A DNA stretch of 64,000 nt from Setoptus koraiensis (lineage: Eukaryota > Arthropoda), in the NCBI GenBank assembly GCA_048013815.1, contig CM106586.1:4588001-4652000 (forward strand). The letters are read 5' to 3'. Shown here piece by piece: positions 59,043-64,000 of this stretch. The notes beneath the pieces were generated by a model that saw only the letters and a program-made list of their open reading frames with translations, was not told the DNA's origin and did no database searches. The translations under genes and the position numbers were made by a program. The first letter of the stretch is position 1; every line of letters begins with the position of its first letter.

Positions 59043-60548
59043 TCATTCATCTCGGTGAACTGTGAAATTCTTGTAGTCAAAGTAGATTCTATACAAGTCT
59101 ACTAGTCTTTGCGGGAATTTTTCGGGGATGTTCAATATCTCTTCGAACGGAAGCTGCCAAACAAGTTTAGCCTTGATTTCCACTGATTCTCCGAAACAAT
59201 CAGGTGATTGAGAAACAGAGTTTTCGGGTAGTAGGTGACAGAGCCTATACATGTGTGCAACTCCTTCAAATTTGCGGCATATGTGCACATCACAGTATTG
59301 CAGAGGCTTTAACTTCATGTTCACTATGTCATTGAGGCCAAGTTTGCGTACATTTCTCGTTATTTCTTCAAGATAAAGGTCCCTGTGTCTCTGGGTTAAT
59401 ACGTAAAATACCGACTGACATACTAGATAGAAGGACAGAACACTATCTGAAACGCGACCAGTTGAGATCCTATTTTGTCCGTTGTTTCGCCGAGCTTGTT
59501 TACGGTTTCTGTTGAACGTCTGACACCACAACAAAGCTTTGGATAGAAAGGACACTACTAACTCCATATCGATGTATATTGCACGAGATAACAAAGAGCT
59601 CATGAAGGATATCGCAGCCTTTTTTTCTTCGAATGCCCTGGTGCTTTCTAAGAAGGATTCCCACAAAATATTACACAGGTCCTCGGCGTACGTTTCCTTG
59701 ATTGAACATAGGTAGAAAATTATTTGGTCTATCTTCTCAATCCTGGTCGAGGATAGAATGTACTTCTGGAAGGCACAGATAAAGGATTTCATGAGGTTGT
59801 CACTAGAAACGTCAAGATTCTGTTTGATCTCGTCGATAAATTCGTAAACAAGCTCGGTAGTTTTATCAGACAAATCGGCGATTGAATTTTCAGTTTGGCC
59901 GGTCTTTTCATTGCAGACTAAGTCCATCCACATGATCTTGTCTATGAAACCATACAAGGAGGATCGCATGTAATTAATGGGTAGATGTATGGATATTCTT
60001 AGGAAATTGAAAACATAGTTGAGATAGCTATTTTGGGATATATTCTCATGGAAGGGGAAATTCCTCGACAGGCATGTAATAATTTCTTTTGCTATCTCAT
60101 TATCTTTCGACATGATGTCAGCTAAGGCGGTGTGAACTGTCTCGAAAACTTTAGTCTGGCGTTCGTCCCTATCCACATCCATCTTGAATAAGACTAGAAG
60201 AATGCTCTTGTAAACGTCTTCGAACTGTTCTGGATAGACTTGGAGGAACACTTGTAAGTAGCCGAGGTAACTTGTGAGAACTTCATGATTTTCTCTAAAG
60301 GATTCCACTATCTTTGATCGTTTGGCTGCATTAATGAGAGATATCTTCTGGTCTTTCGAATGGATCCTGTTGAATGAATTGGCTAGAATTTTGTAGTAAC
60401 GTATTAATTCTTCTGAGCTGGGGGATGTTGCTGGAGTCTTTGGTGTCGTTGCCGCAGCCTTCGTAGCCTCGGTTGTGCAGAGCCTTTTAGGTGAAGGCCC
60501 TTCAGGTGTAGGCCTTTTTGGTGTAGAGCACGCCAACTGGGAGGCCAT
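59043..60548 (-). CDS. RRN3: RNA polymerase I initiation factor RRN3 (TIF-IA)
   Basis: Bridges RNA polymerase I to the promoter-bound core factor and makes rDNA transcription growth-dependent. 501 aa against 651 in human; helical HEAT-repeat body retained, long acidic C-terminal region reduced. The N-terminus (1-45) is Pro/Thr/Ser-rich with TPKRP and SPKRL, proline-directed phosphorylation-like sites. Diagnostic blocks: FLQVYPEQFEDVY, IIFYLCSIKETYAEDLCNILWE, ISFMSSLLSRA, LSFYLVCQSVFYVLTQRHRDL and LKPLQYCDVHICRKF (human has ACQAVFYTFVFRHKQL and LNPLKICLPSVVNFF). Single exon, ATG 60548, TGA stop. Confidence 0.92.
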   Translation of the reverse strand: MASQLACSTPKRPTPEGPSPKRLCTTEATKAAATTPKTPATSPSSEELIRYYKILANSFNRIHSKDQKISLINAAKRSKIVESFRENHEVLTSYLGYLQVFLQVYPEQFEDVYKSILLVLFKMDVDRDERQTKVFETVHTALADIMSKDNEIAKEIITCLSRNFPFHENISQNSYLNYVFNFLRISIHLPINYMRSSLYGFIDKIMWMDLVCNEKTGQTENSIADLSDKTTELVYEFIDEIKQNLDVSSDNLMKSFICAFQKYILSSTRIEKIDQIIFYLCSIKETYAEDLCNILWESFLESTRAFEEKKAAISFMSSLLSRAIYIDMELVVSFLSKALLWCQTFNRNRKQARRNNGQNRISTGRVSDSVLSFYLVCQSVFYVLTQRHRDLYLEEITRNVRKLGLNDIVNMKLKPLQYCDVHICRKFEGVAHMYRLCHLLPENSVSQSPDCFGESVEIKAKLVWQLPFEEILNIPEKFPQRLVDLYRIYFDYKNFTVHRDE

Positions 60549-61949
60549 CTTGATGCTAGTGGTCGCCCACCCTATATCTCAATTAATTAATTTATCTCTT
60601 TCTCACAAATACAAATGAAGAGAAATGTAACTTTATTATATACTTTTACTTGCTAGACCAACGCTGAGGTGTTTACGAACGCGAGAGTGGTCACGTTTTC
60701 ACCGTTCCTCTCAATTTGCCCAAGCGCCAAGTTCAAATTTTATCGACCCGTGGTGGAATGCTCGCTGATTGGTTAGAGACATTTGACATGGTGTTTCATG
60801 ATATTGCCTCATGCCCACCATTCACATAAACGGTCTCGGTTGGGGGCCATTTACAGATTAGGGACTCTGATTGCTCACAGATATATTTGTCAATTGTGCT
60901 TCCAGGTCTGTAAGCTCCCCGCTAGTGCTCTGACGTAAGGAAGTAGGGTTATCAACATTGTTCGATATTCCAAGTTGTTTGTTTGGGTTCTGTATGAAGT
61001 TCGTATGGAGTTGACTGTTTTTGGGCTGCCGAGAGGAATTTCTGTAATTTCTGATGCTGTAGAACGGAGAACTGCGGATTCAATCGTTATTGAAATAGAG
61101 CGTCTCGGATATGAGATCATGAATTACCGACCTTTGGATAGATGGTCGGTAAAAATTCGGTGAAAAATTTATGGAAGCTTTCAACCTTCATCTTCCTGAC
61201 AGCTTCCATAAATTTTTCAGTTATCGACCACCTATCCAAAGGTCGGTAATCCATGATCTCATATCCGGCCACAACTCACCGGTATGGTGCTAAAGATTCG
61301 CTAGACGGGTCTCTACTGATAAGATGCGGCACACCTGTTGTAGCGAGTCACGTCTTGGATGTTGGATGCACCTTCAACATCGATACTTCTATTTTGTGAT
61401 GATGCTTTACGGCAATCAACGTATCCATAGAATGGGATAGTTAGATTTCTGCAGCTACGTTAGTGAGTGGTAACGCGAGTTTAAACCTGAATCAAGATCG
61501 ACGATATCTACAATTGCGTTTAAAATAATTCCTCATAAATCAAAACAATAGTTGCCTATTAACGTATTCCTGTTATGATTTATGACATCAAATTATTGAC
61601 CGGGGGAGATCGATCTCCCTCTCACACTGTTTGAAGCTATGAGATGGGAGGAGCGGCCTCGATCGGAGACCTAGCCGGCAGATTCCAAGCAAATCTCGCA
61701 CATCACCAATAGCATGCCATTCACAGAACGAATGATGATACAAGACCGTGGATATACAATAAAGAGATGTTCTGATAAACTAGTTGCGAGCTTGTGTTTT
61801 TTATCAACACATGCACCGGATATCCAACCAGATAGCACCGTGTCAATCTATTTTTATTAGTGTTATGCTGATTCTTGCATCACCTACGTAGTAGGATTTG
61901 TATTTCACATTTGGTTCTTGTACTTTAGATCGAGTCGCTTCATTGGTCG
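60549..61949. other. Intergenic region RRN3 to PEP-synthase-like gene
   Basis: 1.4 kb with the RRN3 upstream sequence at the left and the long foldback at 61106-61267. The rest (61270-61949) is AT-rich spacer without recognisable features. Confidence 0.5.
61106..61267. repeat. Long near-perfect foldback (about 70-bp arms)
   Basis: Left arm 61106-61179 and right arm 61201-61267 are inverted copies with three substitutions and one 7-nt indel, separated by a 21-nt loop. Shared core: GGATATGAGATCATG, ATTACCGACCTTTGGATA, TGAAAAATTTATGGAAGCT. No target-site duplication is evident at the ends. It could be a MITE-like foldback or the template of a hairpin RNA. Confidence 0.92.
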
Positions 61950-64000
61950 CTAGCTCCCTGGTTGAGCTATGTAACATAAGCCTCTGGTGGCATCTAATGT
62001 TATCGTTTGGCCAGTCTCGAATGCTTTACAAGCACCATCGGCCGAACATAAGGTAGGCAGGCCGTATTCGCGAGCAATCACTGCACCATGACTTATTATG
62101 GCTCCGATCTCAGTAACGATACCTTTCAACATGGGAAAGTAAACTGACCAGGACACGTCTATACTATATGTGATTAAAATATCGTCTGGTTGTAAATCGT
62201 CTATTTGTTCTATGCGCTGAATGACGCAAGCCCGGCCAGTAACCAGGCCGGAACATGATGTTATACCTGTGATATTCTTTGACTGACCACCAGGGGTGAT
62301 AGCATCAGTTACATCATCTTTTCCATGAGTTGACTGTTGTTGTTGTTCACACAATACCGGATCTGTAACCTGTCTAACTATTTCAGCAAATTCCTCAAAT
62401 TTCATATCGATCTTACTAAATTGTATCTTGTTTAGAGTTGACATTCGTTGCATTCTCCTTCTTGCTTTATAAATTAGTCTTGATGCTGGAACTGTTCCCT
62501 TGATTAATTGCTCTATTTCATCGAAGCGCATATGAAATATTAAATCAACACTGGGCAACTTGCCAACTAAACACAATTGTTTGGCCAGTTGTCTAAACAT
62601 CATCCTATATCTGTGAATTGTGAGTATAACATACGATTTAGATTTCTCTCGACGTATAACAGCATTACGAGCTCTTGGCAAGACGTAATTGGAAAGAACT
62701 GAACGATTTTTGACCACTTTGCTCAATATACTATTGACAAGTTGCTCTTCTGATTGTGCACCTTCGGCATTGTTGTTCTCTTGATCTGAATTCTGACTAG
62801 CACCGGTATCTTCATTACTACTAGAAGTCTTTTGTCTCGTGCTGTCACTATGTTTCACTCTCACACAAATAGATTTTACTATGTAAGAAGGGTCGTCGCT
62901 CCATGAAAGAGAGCCAAGATCAAATTCTTTGTAAGAGCGATGTCCATTCTTAGACATAAACTCTGAGAATAATTGACTGCACTCATGGGTGGTTGTAGTC
63001 AAATAATTGTATGCCTCTTTATCATTAAATGATTTGAATTCCTCTAAAGATTCGCTGTTTTCAACAATAGATCCCACAATAGAGCTTAATAACCCAGCAA
63101 CATCTGAACTCTCAGACTTGCATGCTTTTTTCATCAAACAACTAAAATCGGTAACATTTTCCTCGGAATACATTTCGATAGGTACTTGACGTTCCGACAT
63201 CATCTTCAACATGATAGAATTCATGAATATGCTGACCAAAGTGCAACGGATATGATCAGACCAAGCAGAAAATAACATATCCGTTTTGTAAACAAGTAAA
63301 TTGAACAGGCTCTCGATTTGATCCTGGTGATCTTGATTGTCCTCGTCAACTTGAGTTGCTGATGAGGCCTTAGTTTTTTGATATGACTGCATGATCGGGG
63401 ATTGTGTTAGCTCATCCTTCTTGAATTCTTCCGAAACAATTGATGACGACTCTAGTTCATCGACAAATTTGCATAACTGATTAGTATCTTTAAATAATTC
63501 GCCCATAATTTTGTTGTTCTTATGTTTCGTGTGCCACTGTAGTGGGCCAGTTATGAGCTCCAGCGTAATTAATTTCGTCCAATGTATATTTGGTCTTTTA
63601 AACAATGGACTTGAGCGTTCTTTACACATTCTAAGCAGTTCTTCATCGTGAACTTCACTGTAACCAACAAATACCTGCCATGGGCCACGCTCACCTGGCA
63701 TATCGTAGGATAGCGAGTCTGTATAGGTTCTACAAAGCGTCACAACATTGGCGTAATTTGAAAAGCCCATCGTTGTACACGGTATGGCAGTGTGGTTGGC
63801 TTCGAAGGGTTTTAGGGAACCTCTTACTATGTTGGTCATTCCAATAAAGTAGCTTATTCCCAGTGTTGAGATCGAGTCAGGGAAGACCTCGCCCACATTG
63901 GCTCGAGACAGAAGCTCTTTGGGACTGCAAAGGCCAGAATCGCATTCATGATCTATCTCATAGTTGTCTAACTTGACCAAATTCGTCAATGGTCTCGATT
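61950..64000 (-). CDS. Phosphoenolpyruvate synthase-like protein (5' incomplete)
   Basis: Frame open from the right edge to TAG at 61950, about 683 residues visible. The C-terminus is a PEP-utilising phosphohistidine domain: LQPDDILITYSIDVSWSVYF, then KGIVTEIGAIISHGAVIAREYGLPTL, with the phosphorylated His (codon 62088-62090) in SHGAV.ARE. Upstream are GISYFIGMTNI, LELITGPLQWH and a helical region with RARNAVIRREKSKSYVILTIHRYRMMFRQLA. This matches the putative PEP synthase proteins of chelicerates and other arthropods, which carry an N-terminal ATP-grasp (PPDK_N) domain expected beyond the edge. Ser/Asn/Gln-rich inserts occur near 62750-62830 and 63330-63400. Biochemical activity in animals is not established. 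Confidence 0.88.
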   Translation of the reverse strand, partial: SRPLTNLVKLDNYEIDHECDSGLCSPKELLSRANVGEVFPDSISTLGISYFIGMTNIVRGSLKPFEANHTAIPCTTMGFSNYANVVTLCRTYTDSLSYDMPGERGPWQVFVGYSEVHDEELLRMCKERSSPLFKRPNIHWTKLITLELITGPLQWHTKHKNNKIMGELFKDTNQLCKFVDELESSSIVSEEFKKDELTQSPIMQSYQKTKASSATQVDEDNQDHQDQIESLFNLLVYKTDMLFSAWSDHIRCTLVSIFMNSIMLKMMSERQVPIEMYSEENVTDFSCLMKKACKSESSDVAGLLSSIVGSIVENSESLEEFKSFNDKEAYNYLTTTTHECSQLFSEFMSKNGHRSYKEFDLGSLSWSDDPSYIVKSICVRVKHSDSTRQKTSSSNEDTGASQNSDQENNNAEGAQSEEQLVNSILSKVVKNRSVLSNYVLPRARNAVIRREKSKSYVILTIHRYRMMFRQLAKQLCLVGKLPSVDLIFHMRFDEIEQLIKGTVPASRLIYKARRRMQRMSTLNKIQFSKIDMKFEEFAEIVRQVTDPVLCEQQQQSTHGKDDVTDAITPGGQSKNITGITSCSGLVTGRACVIQRIEQIDDLQPDDILITYSIDVSWSVYFPMLKGIVTEIGAIISHGAVIAREYGLPTLCSADGACKAFETGQTITLDATRGLCYIAQPGS

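Noticed and set aside
1-64000. tRNA, rRNA, snRNA genes and transposon or retroelement coding regions
   Set aside because: Scanned by eye for B-box-like GGTTCGAAT words, reverse transcriptase, integrase and transposase signatures; none found. A covariance-model and repeat-library search would be needed to be certain.

Overview
This is nuclear DNA from a small-genome invertebrate animal. Protein families, the standard genetic code and GT-AG introns of mostly 90-300 bp all fit a metazoan. A phosphoenolpyruvate-synthase-like gene, an EB-module/LDL-receptor-A protein and the compact layout lean towards an arthropod, perhaps a mite; the phylum is inference. No viral, LTR, LINE or DNA-transposon coding sequence was seen.

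Layout. (1) 1-12066 (+): 3' end of a gene for a giant disordered acidic, repeat-rich protein, nearly all one exon of over 11.7 kb. (2) 12.9-25.4 kb: dense housekeeping block: phosphoserine phosphatase (-), LZIC (+), MTAP (-), NFU1 (+), TAF11 (+), polyamine oxidase (-), UDP-glucose dehydrogenase (-), ING4/5-type PHD protein (+). A decayed partial copy of TAF11 abuts the 3' end of the UGDH gene. (3) 26.15-31.1 kb (-): a five-exon EB/LDLa protein of about 1391 aa, reconstructed here from phase-compatible splice sites. (4) 31.1-43.2 kb: about 12 kb without a convincing gene, full of microsatellites, short tandem repeats, hairpins and CACCTG/CAGGTG sites. (5) 43.16-44.18 kb (+): unknown two-exon single-pass membrane protein. 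(6) 45801-46300: a 500-N assembly gap, followed by ZFYVE1/DFCP1 (+), whose N-terminal zinc-finger part is probably in the gap. (7) 50.1-61.9 kb: MTIF3 (-), MSH5 (-), CFAP20 (-), a NOP53 pseudogene (-), DDRGK1 (+), RRN3 (-), then a long near-perfect foldback at 61106-61267. (8) 61950-64000 (-): C-terminal half of a PEP-synthase-like protein that runs off the right edge.

The genes are functionally unrelated: methionine and polyamine metabolism (MTAP, polyamine oxidase), Fe-S assembly, serine and nucleotide-sugar synthesis, Pol I and Pol II initiation, meiosis, cilia and UFMylation. They are packed head-to-head (PSPH/LZIC, MTAP/NFU1, UGDH/ING) or tail-to-tail (ZFYVE1/MTIF3, DDRGK1/RRN3, TAF11/polyamine oxidase), suggesting shared promoters and short terminators. 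Most have no intron in the coding region. The most unusual items are the repeat arrays in the giant protein, the two relic host-gene copies, the CACCTG-rich desert and the 61-kb foldback.
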